A stretch of 35,002 nucleotides of DNA from an uncultured Eubacteriales bacterium (GTDB lineage Bacteria > Bacillota > Clostridia > Christensenellales > Aristaeellaceae). Numbering within the stretch: the first letter of the stretch is position 1; each line of letters starts with the position of its first letter. The stretch spans positions 1-35,002 of the forward strand of contig CACWXY010000043.1 of the NCBI GenBank assembly GCA_902764915.1, read 5' to 3'. Below, piece after piece: positions 16,247 to 25,257 of this stretch. Under the pieces are notes generated by a model. That model did not search any database and was not told the origin of the DNA. It saw only the letters and a program-made list of their open reading frames with translations. The position numbers and the translations under genes are program-made.

Positions 16247-16798
16247 ATGAGCGATTCGATGCAAGACAAGCAGAATAGCGCGGCAATCCAGCCTCCCCTT
16301 GACGCAGAAGAACAACGTCTGGCGGCTTATGAGCATTCGTTTATCGGATGGTACAGTCACAGTCTGGACAGCAAGGGACGTATGGTGGTTCCCCAGTCTT
16401 TCCGGGAAATGCTCGGAGAGTCATTCTATGTGGCACCGTCGTTTGATTTCAAATCCATAGCTCTTTATCCTCGTTTGGCCTGGGCTCGTGAAAGAGACAA
16501 GTATGCGAGACTGGCCAGCTTTAACACAGCGCTCTCCCGGTATCTGGAGATGTTTGATGCGCTGTCTTTTCGTGACCAGGAATGCGACTCACAGGGAAGA
16601 ATTCTCCTGCCTGCCAAGATTCGACAGATGATCCTCGGAAACGAAAAAGATGTGGAGATCACTGGCGCTAATGATCATGTGCGTGTGGTGGCTTCTGTGA
16701 AGGATGCTCAGAACGCACAGTACTTTATGGATCATGTTGAGGAATATACGGCGATTCTCAATCAGATGGGTGCAATGCCGGCACCGGCTATGACATAA
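16247..16798 (+). CDS. mraZ: Division/cell wall cluster regulator MraZ
   Basis: MraZ is a DNA-binding repressor of the division gene cluster with two AbrB-like swapped-hairpin domains. Both signature repeats are present: LDSKGRMVVPQSFRE (about 40-54) and CDSQGRILLPAKIRQ (about 111-125). At 183 residues it is about 40 longer than usual, mainly because of a 30-residue hydrophilic N-terminal extension before the FIGWYSHSLD core. The ATG at 16247 follows AAGGTGGGGG; an upstream GTG lies within that site. It is first in the cluster, but rsmH, its usual next gene, is missing. Confidence 0.94.
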   Translation: MSDSMQDKQNSAAIQPPLDAEEQRLAAYEHSFIGWYSHSLDSKGRMVVPQSFREMLGESFYVAPSFDFKSIALYPRLAWARERDKYARLASFNTALSRYLEMFDALSFRDQECDSQGRILLPAKIRQMILGNEKDVEITGANDHVRVVASVKDAQNAQYFMDHVEEYTAILNQMGAMPAPAMT

Positions 16799-16822
16799 CG
16801 CCTGGAGGGGGGGGAGACTGGC

Positions 16823-17392
16823 ATGCCATTTCAGAAAAGAAGACTTCGGATGGACCAGAGTATGAAAGCCCGTGTCAGTGAACGGAACCGGCAGGGCGAA
16901 CCCCTGGCTTCTGTGCGCCGGCAGCAGATTTCACTGGATTACAGGCTTCCGGAACTGGATGCGGGCATGCAGCCTGTCCACTATACCCCGGAACATATCC
17001 GGGAAAGACGTCGGGACATCATGGATGCCGAACGGGAAAAAGACCGGGAAATGGTGAAACCGGTGGCAGACAGTTTTGGTCTGCGCGCTTCTCTGGCGAC
17101 AGCGGTTCTTGTTGTGGCACTGGCTATGGTGCTGGGCATTGTCGGTACGTCTATGTGGAACATCCATATGACACAAAAACGGATTGCGCAGATTACGGAA
17201 CGCATCGAAAGTATGGAGACACAGTGTGAAGCACTGAAAACGGAATATGAGGAAGCAGTGGATTCTGCCAATATTGCCAAGAGAGCGGTAGAACTGGGCA
17301 TGGTGGCCGCTACACACTCCAATACAGTGAAACTATATCCTCCAGAAAATGCAGTGCTGACACCGCAGGGTGTCCGTGCGGGTGAGGAATAA
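16823..17392 (+). CDS. ftsL: FtsL-like cell division protein
   Basis: A 189-residue bitopic membrane protein. Residues 1-86 are hydrophilic and highly charged, residues 88-110 form one transmembrane helix, and residues 115-150 look like a coiled coil. AVELGM near 155 and a short tail follow. This is the FtsL/DivIC layout, and its place between mraZ and murE fits FtsL, which links FtsQ/DivIB to the septal synthase. Sequence similarity is weak, as usual in this family, and the cytoplasmic part is long. The ribosome binding site is a G-rich run, GGAGGGGGGG. Confidence 0.8.
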   Translation: MPFQKRRLRMDQSMKARVSERNRQGEPLASVRRQQISLDYRLPELDAGMQPVHYTPEHIRERRRDIMDAEREKDREMVKPVADSFGLRASLATAVLVVALAMVLGIVGTSMWNIHMTQKRIAQITERIESMETQCEALKTEYEEAVDSANIAKRAVELGMVAATHSNTVKLYPPENAVLTPQGVRAGEE

Positions 17393-17405
17393 CGGGGTAT
17401 CAGTC

Positions 17406-18881
17406 ATGAAGCTAGAATGGATTATCAGGGATGTGCCGCAGGTGATGGGGACACGTGGAGATCTTCAGACGGAGATCGGCGCTGTTGTATCATCGAGTCG
17501 GGAAAAAGCGGACCGGGGCATATTCTTCTGCATTGTGGGCGAACGCTTTGACGGTCACGATTTTGCAGGGGAAGCCATTGGAAATGGCTGCGTCGCACTG
17601 GTAGTGGAGCGGTATCTGGATGATCTGCCTGTTCCGCAGATCCTTGTGAACAATGGCCGTGCCGCGATGGCACGGATCTGTGCGGCGTTCTATGGATGGC
17701 CCAGCCGGAAAATGAAAATGTGCGGGATTACCGGCACGAAAGGGAAAACAACCACCAGTTACATGTTCAAGTCGATCTGCGAAGCGGCAGGCTATCGGTG
17801 CGGATTGATTGGAACGACCGGCACCATGATTGGAGACCGGAAGATTGCCAGCCATCTGACAACGCCGGACCCTGTGGAACTGCAGAAAACACTGCACGAA
17901 ATGGTGGAAGCCGGAGTGGAAGTCTGCGGCATGGAAGTCTCCGCGCATGCGATCGATATGTACCGTCTGGACGGAATGATTTTCGATGTGGGCTGCTTTA
18001 CCAATTTCAGCCAGGACCATCTGGACTACTTTAAAACCATGGAGTACTACTTCGAAACAAAGAAGCGCTATATTGTGGGGGGAAGCGTCCGCAATGCTGC
18101 GCTGAATGCCGATGAAGAGACGGTGGAAAAGGTTCGCAAGGATCTGCATGTGCCTTATATGACCTATGGCATCTGTGCGGAAGCCGATCTGTTTGCACGT
18201 GATATCGAGATTACCGAAAACGGTGTGAGCTTTGAAGTATTGCTTCATGGCATGCATTCCACACGTGTCAATCTGTCCATGACAGGAATGTTCAATGTCT
18301 ATAATGCTCTGGCAGCAGCAGCCTGTGCCATGATTCTGGGTGTGGATATGGAAAAAATCCGTCAGGGACTGGAAAACATCAAGTCCGTGCCTGGACGCAT
18401 TGAGACATTGGAAACCCATACACCGTATAAAGTGATACTGGACTACAGCCATTCGCCGGATGCGCTGAAAAACATACTGACAACTGTGCGTGAGTTTGCC
18501 AGAGGCCGTGTCATTGCTGTGTTTGGATGTGGCGGAGACCGTGATCACGGAAAGCGGCCGCAGATGGGAAAAATTGGCGGACAACTGGCCGACTATTGTA
18601 TTCTTACAAGCGATAATCCCCGCAGCGAAGATCCTATGGTGATTCTTTCCTCCATTGAGGCTGGCATACGGCCGACAGGAAAGCCTTATGAAGTCATTGA
18701 GAATCGAAGGGAAGCCATCAAACGCGCGATGGAGATTGCAGGCGAAGGGGATATTGTCCTTCTGGCTGGCAAGGGCCATGAAACCTATCAGGAGATTCGA
18801 GGCGTCAAGCGTCCTTTTGATGAAAAAGTTGTGGTTCAGGAAGTTCTTGCAGAAATGCGGAGCGGGAAAGGAAAAGAATGA
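17406..18881 (+). CDS. murE: UDP-MurNAc-tripeptide synthetase MurE (probable meso-DAP ligase)
   Basis: Adds the third amino acid of the peptidoglycan stem peptide. The product has 491 residues. ATP binding is at GTKGKTTT (110-117), the substrate loop has SHLTTPDPVELQ, and the central domain has FTNFSQDHLDYF. The C-terminal DNPRSEDP carries the DNPR signature of meso-diaminopimelate ligases. MKLEW was chosen as the start because it aligns with the family; an in-frame GTG at 17370 would overlap the end of ftsL and has no better site. mraY overlaps its stop by ATGA. murF, which normally follows, is absent. Confidence 0.95.
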   Translation: MKLEWIIRDVPQVMGTRGDLQTEIGAVVSSSREKADRGIFFCIVGERFDGHDFAGEAIGNGCVALVVERYLDDLPVPQILVNNGRAAMARICAAFYGWPSRKMKMCGITGTKGKTTTSYMFKSICEAAGYRCGLIGTTGTMIGDRKIASHLTTPDPVELQKTLHEMVEAGVEVCGMEVSAHAIDMYRLDGMIFDVGCFTNFSQDHLDYFKTMEYYFETKKRYIVGGSVRNAALNADEETVEKVRKDLHVPYMTYGICAEADLFARDIEITENGVSFEVLLHGMHSTRVNLSMTGMFNVYNALAAAACAMILGVDMEKIRQGLENIKSVPGRIETLETHTPYKVILDYSHSPDALKNILTTVREFARGRVIAVFGCGGDRDHGKRPQMGKIGGQLADYCILTSDNPRSEDPMVILSSIEAGIRPTGKPYEVIENRREAIKRAMEIAGEGDIVLLAGKGHETYQEIRGVKRPFDEKVVVQEVLAEMRSGKGKE

Positions 18882-19897
18882 TTCGTATGATATTGGCGCT
18901 TGTAGGCGCCTGGCTTATGGTTCTGGCCATGGGACCGAAGGTTGTTCCGCTTCTGCGCAGAATGCATTTTGGCCAGACAATCTATGACCTGGGACCGCAG
19001 GCACACAAGTCAAAGCAGGGCACACCGCTTATGGGCGGGCTGATGATGGCCTGTGCACTGCTTGTGACAACGGTTGTACTGCACCCATCGCCTTTTCTGG
19101 GAAAATGGGATTTTATCCTGGCACTGCTGCTTGTCTCCTTTCTGACAATGCTGGTGGGTTTTGCTGATGATTATATCAAGGCGGTCAAAAAACGGCATGA
19201 AGGTCTGACTCCATGGCAGAAGATTGCAGGGCAGATATTGATTGCAGTTGTTTTCTCCGTGTATTGCTATTTTCACCCATTGGTGGGTTCCAGTATAGAC
19301 ATTCCTTTTGTAGGAAAAACATGGGATCTGGGTGTTTTCTATATTCCCATTATGACACTGGTGGTCCTTTTCATGGTCAACAGTGCCAATCTTCAGGATG
19401 GCCTTGACGGGCTTCTTTCTACTGTCAATGCCGTCTCCATGACCGGATGGGCAGCCATTGCACTGCTTATGATGGTCCAAAGTATTGACCTCCACTTGGC
19501 GGAGGCGGTTACCTCCTACGCCTCCGCCGCTATATTTGCTCTGGCTCTGGTCGGTGCAAGCATGGGATTTTTGCGGTTCAACCGCTATCCGGCCAAGACA
19601 TTCATGGGGGATACAGGCTCCATGCTCATTGGCGGTGCCGTTGTGGGTATTGCCATGCTGACTAGAAAACCGCTGTATATGCTGCTGCTCAATTTTACGC
19701 TGGTGGGATCCTCCGTCAGTGTGATTATGCAGCGTGCATATTACAAGCTGACGCATGGAAAACGGATTTTTAAGATGTCACCCATTCACCATCATTTTGA
19801 ACTGTGTGGATATACGGAGACGCAGATTGTATCCATGTATGCCTGCCTGACAGCGATTCTCACCCTGGTCAGTGTCCTGTCATTGATCAGGTATTAA
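18878..19897 (+). CDS. mraY: Phospho-MurNAc-pentapeptide transferase MraY
   Basis: Makes lipid I by moving phospho-MurNAc-pentapeptide to undecaprenyl phosphate in the membrane. The 339-residue product has about ten transmembrane segments and the family motifs: KQGTPLMGGL, FADDYIKAVKKRHEGLTPWQK with its catalytic aspartates, NLQDGLDGL, FMGDTGSMLIGG, and the MSPIHHHFEL histidine box. It starts in an ATGA overlap with murE, and murD follows 15 nt later. Confidence 0.97.
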   Translation: MIRMILALVGAWLMVLAMGPKVVPLLRRMHFGQTIYDLGPQAHKSKQGTPLMGGLMMACALLVTTVVLHPSPFLGKWDFILALLLVSFLTMLVGFADDYIKAVKKRHEGLTPWQKIAGQILIAVVFSVYCYFHPLVGSSIDIPFVGKTWDLGVFYIPIMTLVVLFMVNSANLQDGLDGLLSTVNAVSMTGWAAIALLMMVQSIDLHLAEAVTSYASAAIFALALVGASMGFLRFNRYPAKTFMGDTGSMLIGGAVVGIAMLTRKPLYMLLLNFTLVGSSVSVIMQRAYYKLTHGKRIFKMSPIHHHFELCGYTETQIVSMYACLTAILTLVSVLSLIRY

Positions 19898-19912
19898 GGA
19901 AGGTACGTATAG

Positions 19913-21280
19913 ATGGAAACATATCAGGGAAAGCATGTACTGGTGGTGGGAATGGCGCGCAGTGGTATTGCCGCGGCAGCGCTTCTTGCTGCGCATGGCG
20001 CCATTGTCACTATCAATGATAATAAAACGGAAGCGGAACTGGGGGAAGCGCTGGCTCCGCTTCAGGGACAGCCTGTCATACGGAAACTGGGCTGTTCTGC
20101 TGATTCGCTGCTGGAGGGACAGGATACGCTGATCCTGAGCCCCGGCATACCTGATAAGGCCGCATTTGTCGTAGAAGCGCGAAAAAAGGGCGTTCGCGTG
20201 GAGGCAGAGATTGAACTGGCCTATCAGCTTTCTCAGGGAGACTTGGTGGCTGTCACGGGGACGAATGGGAAGACGACGACAGTCACCCTCCTTGATGAGA
20301 TTTTTCTTGCATCCGGGCGCACTTCCCGGGCAGTGGGCAATATTGGATTTCCCTATTCGCAGGCAGTCGCTGAGGGACATCCCGGTGATATGTATGTCTG
20401 CGAATGTTCGTCATTTCAGATGGAAACGGTTCATGCGTTTCATCCCCATGCAGCGGCACTGCTGAATATTACGGAAGACCATCTCAACCGCCATGGAACA
20501 ATGGAAGAGTACACGCGGCTGAAAATGCGCATTTTTGAGAATCAGACACTGAATGACTACGCCATTTTCAACGGAGATGACCCTGCACTGAAGGGACTTC
20601 CCGAAAAAGTTCAGAGTCATGTTCTCTTTTTTTCCCGTCAGCGCGAACTGGAGGAAGGTGCGTTCGTTCGAAATGGACACATGATTCTCCGTCTCAGCGG
20701 GCAGGAAACGGATGTGATACCTGTCGATGAGATCTATATTCCAGGGCCGCATAACCTGGAAAATGCACTGGCTGCGAGCCTCATGGCTTTTGTCTGTGGT
20801 GTACACGCGGACGTAATTGCAGATACTTTGCGCCGTTTTCGCGGTGTTGAGCACAGGATTGAATGGACACGGGAATACAAAGGGATTACGTACTATAACG
20901 ATTCCAAAGGAACCAATGTGGACTCTACGCTCCGTGCGGTAGAGACAATGACGAAGCCTACGACAATTATTCTGGGTGGCTCTGACAAGCATTGCGATTT
21001 TACACCGCTGGCGCGGGCCATGCTTGATTCACCATATATCCGTGAAGCAGTACTGCTCGGCGTGACGGCTGACCAGATTGAAGCGACGCTTCGTCGGGAA
21101 GGCTACACGCATATAAGCCGCGTTACATCCATGCAGGAAGCTGTTGAAAAAGCAACGGCGCTGAGCAGCGCGGGATGGAATGTGCTGCTGTCGCCTGCCT
21201 GTGCCTCCTTTGACATGTTCCATGACTATGAAGAGCGCGGGCGGATCTTCAAACAGATTGTTTCCCAGCTCAAAGAATAA
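19913..21280 (+). CDS. murD: UDP-MurNAc-L-alanine:D-glutamate ligase MurD
   Basis: Adds D-glutamate to UDP-MurNAc-L-alanine. It has 455 residues. The N-terminal Rossmann-like domain begins VLVVGMARSGIAAA, the ATP-binding loop is VTGTNGKTTTV (about 114), the central domain contains NITEDHLNRHGTMEEY, and the C-terminal domain has HRIEWTREYKGITYYNDSKGTN and ILGGSDK. AAGGAAGG precedes the ATG. ftsW and murG usually come next but ftsQ follows instead. Confidence 0.96.
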   Translation: METYQGKHVLVVGMARSGIAAAALLAAHGAIVTINDNKTEAELGEALAPLQGQPVIRKLGCSADSLLEGQDTLILSPGIPDKAAFVVEARKKGVRVEAEIELAYQLSQGDLVAVTGTNGKTTTVTLLDEIFLASGRTSRAVGNIGFPYSQAVAEGHPGDMYVCECSSFQMETVHAFHPHAAALLNITEDHLNRHGTMEEYTRLKMRIFENQTLNDYAIFNGDDPALKGLPEKVQSHVLFFSRQRELEEGAFVRNGHMILRLSGQETDVIPVDEIYIPGPHNLENALAASLMAFVCGVHADVIADTLRRFRGVEHRIEWTREYKGITYYNDSKGTNVDSTLRAVETMTKPTTIILGGSDKHCDFTPLARAMLDSPYIREAVLLGVTADQIEATLRREGYTHISRVTSMQEAVEKATALSSAGWNVLLSPACASFDMFHDYEERGRIFKQIVSQLKE

Positions 21281-21306
21281 GGAAAAAGAAAAGGAGGGGA
21301 GTGGCC

Positions 21307-22437
21307 GTGTCAGGACAACGCAGACGAAGGGGAAAATCCATGTCATCGGTCATTCCCATGTCTTCCTTTGCGGGGGGAGCGGTACGCTCATCGCTCACCT
21401 GGCAGATGGGTGGATACCATGGCGAGCTGACGGATCTGCATGCGCTGGAAGGAATTCACAGGGACAATGATCATGGCTATGTGCCCATGGCTCGGGCGGC
21501 CCTGCAGGGGGATGGCCTGGATCCGTTTGAGGATTATGCTGTGGATCCTTCCATGGTCAATGAACGCTCAGAAGATCTTGTAGAGCATCAGGGAAAGTTC
21601 TGGCTTGACGAAAAGGAACGAATGAAAGCGGAAGAAATACAGAAGGATATGGCTTCCTCCAGCACCCTGAAACGCGTGTTCAGCCGGGTCAGGCGTATTT
21701 CGGATCATCACAAGCGAATGATTCATCTTTTGCTTCTCATTCTTATGATTGCAATGATTATCCTGACCTGTGCACGCTGGATGATATTCAATATCACCAG
21801 TATTCAGGTAGAGGGCAATGACCGGGTGCAGACGGACGAGATTGTCAGACTGTCCGGTATTCAGAAACGAAGCAGCAGCCTGCATATATCCGAGGAGACC
21901 GTGAAAGCCGGGATTGAGTCCAACCGATATCTCCGGCTTTCAGGGATTGAGCGGACAACAACCCACAAGATTACGCTCCGGGTTCGTGAACGTGAGGCAG
22001 AAGCCTACATTATGAAGTGGGGCATCATCTATACCATGGATCATACCGGCATGATTCTGGAGGAAGATCAGAACAAGGACCTGATTCCGGCTCTTGTCAA
22101 GGTGGAAGGGCTGGATATCCAGAACTGCATGGTGGGCAAGATTCTCAGCGTACGTGACAGCGCCCAGATGGAGATATTCTCGGAAATGATGCTGCAGCTT
22201 AAGGCTATGGAGATGCAGTCAGATGTGACGGAGATATATCTCAATGATCTGCAGAATATCTTCCTTGTTACAAAAGACGGTTATTCCGTACGTCTTGGAG
22301 GATCTGAGCGTGTGCATGCGAAACTTCGCTCGATGAATCTGACACTGGCAGAACTGCAGAGGCAGGGCGTTAAGGCAGGAACCATTGATGTTTCCAATCC
22401 TGAGATTCCTACCTATGTTCCAGAGAGCAGCCTGTAG
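21307..22437 (+). CDS. ftsQ: Cell division protein FtsQ/DivIB
   Basis: A 376-residue bitopic septum protein. One transmembrane helix spans about residues 139-156, followed by a POTRA domain (FNITSIQVEGNDRVQTDEIVRLSGI) and the beta domain typical of FtsQ. The cytoplasmic N-terminus of about 138 residues is much longer than usual and unlike anything I recognise; it starts basic and becomes acidic. The GTG at 21307 has AGGAGG 9 nt upstream; a GTG at 21301 is too close to it. It ends the first part of the cluster; a new promoter follows before ftsA. Confidence 0.88.
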   Translation: MSGQRRRRGKSMSSVIPMSSFAGGAVRSSLTWQMGGYHGELTDLHALEGIHRDNDHGYVPMARAALQGDGLDPFEDYAVDPSMVNERSEDLVEHQGKFWLDEKERMKAEEIQKDMASSSTLKRVFSRVRRISDHHKRMIHLLLLILMIAMIILTCARWMIFNITSIQVEGNDRVQTDEIVRLSGIQKRSSSLHISEETVKAGIESNRYLRLSGIERTTTHKITLRVREREAEAYIMKWGIIYTMDHTGMILEEDQNKDLIPALVKVEGLDIQNCMVGKILSVRDSAQMEIFSEMMLQLKAMEMQSDVTEIYLNDLQNIFLVTKDGYSVRLGGSERVHAKLRSMNLTLAELQRQGVKAGTIDVSNPEIPTYVPESSL

Positions 22438-22462
22438 CTGTAAGAATTCAGAGAATGAATGC

Positions 22463-22491
22463 TTGCCAAGCATGGAGAAAGACAGTATAAT
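22463..22491 (+). promoter_or_regulatory. Internal promoter for ftsA-ftsZ
   Basis: TTGCCA (22463-22468) and a perfect TATAAT (22486-22491) are 17 bp apart in the 141-nt gap after ftsQ. It would let ftsA and ftsZ be expressed above the level set by the upstream promoter. Confidence 0.8.
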
Positions 22492-22578
22492 GAAGACTGG
22501 TATACTGGAAATGAATAATAGCATGGAAAAGGCAACAGTATATACAAGGGGAGCACAACCGGAAAGGAAAGAAGCCCG

Positions 22579-23772
22579 ATGAAAACCATGATCACGGCAC
22601 TGGACTTTGGTACCAGTAAGATTGTAACGCTTGTGGCAGAGAACAGCGGCAGTACACGCTGTGACATCGTGGGTACGGGCATTGCGGCCTATGATGGCTT
22701 TCTGCAGGATGGCTGGAACAACCCGGGAGAGCTGAATCAGCAGATTCAGGCCTCTATAGCCGATGCGGAAAAGCAACTGCGGCACAAGAAGATTTCCCAT
22801 TTGAATGTGGGTGTGCCGGCCGCCTTTACCAAAGTCTATACGACCGAGGTGACAGCCAAGCTGTCCGGAACCGATCCACGGGTTACGCCGGATGATGTGA
22901 AGAGCGTATTTCGCCAGGCTGAGGAAAACATGAAGGATGTGATGGGCATTATCATCCATTCTTCCCCTGCCTGGTTCTATGTGGATCAGGGCAAGAAAGC
23001 GATTGAACCGGTTGGACTCAAGGGCGAGGAACTGCATGCGGCTATTTCTTTTGTGGTAGCTGACAAGTATTTTGTGGATGAAGTCAATCAGCGTCTGCAG
23101 AATATGGGATATACAGTGGATGGGTTTTACTCTACCGCTGCGGGCGAGGCCATGCTGTTCCTCTCGGAGGAAGAACGTGACCGCAAGTGCGCGCTGATTG
23201 ATATTGGATATCTGAGCACTGACGTCATGATTGTGGAAGGCGATGCCATCATTTATCTGGGAACCGTGGATATCGGGGGCGGGAATATTTCTGCTGACCT
23301 GGCTATGGGACTGGATATTTCCCTGAAGGACGCTGAAGAAAAGATCAAGCGTCCCTATATCTTTGGGACCGATATTGCAGACCGTGTCTATGAGATTCCT
23401 GGCAATGACGGTCAGAAAGCCAAGAGTTTTACCAGAGATCAGGTAAATGAGATTATTCTTCCACGCGTGGATGAGATTGCTGATGAAATCCAGAAGAAAC
23501 TGGATGAAAGCGGTGCAAGGCTGGGTAACTGGTCGAACATCTTCCTTACAGGGGGCGGCCTGAGCTTTAACAGAGGCGGCCGCGATTATCTGGCCTCCAA
23601 GCTGAAACGGACGGTCAAGGAAGTACCCAAGCGGACTATGACGTTTAACAGCGCAGCGTATTCCAGTACTTTGGGTCTGATGGATCTGATTATTGATACT
23701 GTGGAGCAGAATCATGCCCAGGTAAGCGGAAGCAAGGTAAAGGAATTCTTCCGCAACCTGTTTGGCGGCTGA
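22579..23772 (+). CDS. ftsA: Cell division protein FtsA
   Basis: An actin-like ATPase that ties FtsZ filaments to the membrane. The 397-residue product has the phosphate 1 motif ALDFGTSKIVTLVAE at the N-terminus, the CALIDIGYLSTDVMIV phosphate 2 region (about 204) and the IFLTGGGLSF adenosine motif. The SHS2-like 1C segment lies at about residues 80-165. The last residues, SKVKEFFRNLFGG, look like the amphipathic membrane-targeting helix. Phosphate 2 reads DIGYLST rather than the usual DIGggTT, which is a departure. ftsZ follows 54 nt downstream. Confidence 0.92.
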   Translation: MKTMITALDFGTSKIVTLVAENSGSTRCDIVGTGIAAYDGFLQDGWNNPGELNQQIQASIADAEKQLRHKKISHLNVGVPAAFTKVYTTEVTAKLSGTDPRVTPDDVKSVFRQAEENMKDVMGIIIHSSPAWFYVDQGKKAIEPVGLKGEELHAAISFVVADKYFVDEVNQRLQNMGYTVDGFYSTAAGEAMLFLSEEERDRKCALIDIGYLSTDVMIVEGDAIIYLGTVDIGGGNISADLAMGLDISLKDAEEKIKRPYIFGTDIADRVYEIPGNDGQKAKSFTRDQVNEIILPRVDEIADEIQKKLDESGARLGNWSNIFLTGGGLSFNRGGRDYLASKLKRTVKEVPKRTMTFNSAAYSSTLGLMDLIIDTVEQNHAQVSGSKVKEFFRNLFGG

Positions 23773-23826
23773 TAGCGTAACGACAACATTTGCCCTTGAG
23801 GCATATAAAGTCAGGAGGACACGATT

Positions 23827-25209
23827 GTGATTGAATTCCAGAATGACGATCAGGCTAGCTTTGCCTCGATCAAAGTGGTCGGTTGTGGCGGCGGTGGAAA
23901 TAATGCCGTAAATCGCATGGTAGAAGCCGGTCTGCGCGGTGTGGAATTCATTTCCATCAATACAGACCGTCAGGCGCTGGGCATGTCCAATGCACAGACC
24001 AAGATTCAGATCGGTGAAAAGCTGACCAAAGGTCTTGGCGCTGGTGCTGTGCCGGAAGTGGGCCGCCGTGCAGCTGAAGAGAGCCGGGAAGAGATTGCTG
24101 CGGCTCTGGAAGGCGCAGACCTGGTATTCGTGACAGCCGGCATGGGCGGCGGCACGGGGACCGGAGCCGCACCGATTGTGGCAGAGGTAGCCCGGGACGT
24201 CGGCGCACTCACAATCGCAGTTGTTACCAAGCCGTTTGCATTTGAGGGCAAACAGCGCATGAAGAATGCAGAAGCGGGTATTGCCGACCTGAAACAGCGG
24301 GTAGATACATTGGTTGTGATCCCCAATGACCGTCTGCTTCAGGTGGTGAGCAAGGGAACCAGCATGCTGGAGGCGTTCCGCACCGCGGATGATGTGCTGC
24401 GCCAGGGTATTCAGGGCATTTCTGACCTGATTGCGGTTCCGGCACTCATCAATCTGGACTTTGCTGATGTGAAGACCGTTATGGAATCCGGCGGCATGGC
24501 GCACATGGGTATTGGCAGCGGCAGCGGAGAGAATAAGATGGTGACCGCAGCGAAGGACGCCATTTCCAGCCCGCTTCTGGAGACTAACATTGATGGTGCC
24601 CGCGCGGTGCTGATCAACATCACCGGCGGTAGCGATATTTCCATCATGGAAATCAATGAAGCAGCGAATATGGTGATGGAAGCCGCGGATCCGGATGCCA
24701 ATATTATCTTTGGCGCAGGTATTGATGAATCCCTGGGCGATGAAGTCCGGATTACGGTGATTGCTACCGGGTTTGAAAAGACACCGTTCCCGCCGCGTGA
24801 GCCTGCACGTAAGCCGCGTGAACAGGAAAAGGAACGTCTGTTTGGTAACGGTTCGCAGTATGCGTCCAGCTATTCATCTTTTGGAAGCACAGGTGCGAAT
24901 GCGGACTATACCGATAACTATGGCAATGCCGGACGCATGGATGGCGCGACGACACCGTATGTGACCGGGCGCAGTTCCATGGGTGTTCCGAATGCGCAGA
25001 ACACGCAGTACCAGGCTGGCTATACTTATCAGCAGCCTGTACAGCCGCAGTATGGACAGCCCCAGCTGTTTACGCAGCCTGTTCAGCCTGCCTATCAGTC
25101 GACGTTCAGTTCTACACAGCCTCAGCCTGGCATGCAGGAAGCGCCTGTTTCCGATGCTGCGGACAAGGACGACAAGGGAATTCCCGCATTCCTTCGTCGG
25201 AAGCGCTGA
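23827..25209 (+). CDS. ftsZ: Cell division GTPase FtsZ
   Basis: FtsZ polymerises into the Z-ring. The 460-residue product has the nucleotide-binding [13 protein letters not shown] (19-31), the tubulin signature [12 protein letters not shown] (about 105-116) and the T7 loop [11 protein letters not shown] (about 210). After about residue 318 comes a long Gln/Pro/Tyr-rich disordered linker, ending in the conserved C-terminal peptide [10 protein letters not shown] that binds FtsA. The GTG start has AGGAGG 8 nt upstream. It is the last gene of the cluster and meets the elongation operon at a shared terminator. Confidence 0.98.
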   Translation: MIEFQNDDQASFASIKVVGCGGGGNNAVNRMVEAGLRGVEFISINTDRQALGMSNAQTKIQIGEKLTKGLGAGAVPEVGRRAAEESREEIAAALEGADLVFVTAGMGGGTGTGAAPIVAEVARDVGALTIAVVTKPFAFEGKQRMKNAEAGIADLKQRVDTLVVIPNDRLLQVVSKGTSMLEAFRTADDVLRQGIQGISDLIAVPALINLDFADVKTVMESGGMAHMGIGSGSGENKMVTAAKDAISSPLLETNIDGARAVLINITGGSDISIMEINEAANMVMEAADPDANIIFGAGIDESLGDEVRITVIATGFEKTPFPPREPARKPREQEKERLFGNGSQYASSYSSFGSTGANADYTDNYGNAGRMDGATTPYVTGRSSMGVPNAQNTQYQAGYTYQQPVQPQYGQPQLFTQPVQPAYQSTFSSTQPQPGMQEAPVSDAADKDDKGIPAFLRRKR

Positions 25210-25221
25210 GAAGATGCGTAC

Positions 25222-25257
25222 AGAAAAAGACTCTGATCTTTCGATCAGGGTCTTTTT
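25222..25257. terminator. Shared bidirectional terminator of ftsZ and the mre operon
   Basis: AAAAAGAC and GTCTTTTT flank an inner CTGATC/GATCAG stem with a TTTC loop, giving T-runs on both strands. The stop codon of the minus-strand gene (25245-25247) lies inside the stem, so the two operons end on the same hairpin. Confidence 0.9.

Noticed and set aside
17490..18779. 429-residue minus-strand ORF opposite murE
   Set aside because: It lies entirely antisense to murE with no start signals.
22219..24504. 761-residue minus-strand ORF opposite ftsQ-ftsA-ftsZ
   Set aside because: It is antisense to three conserved genes and rich in His, Arg and Cys without any domain, as expected of a shadow frame.
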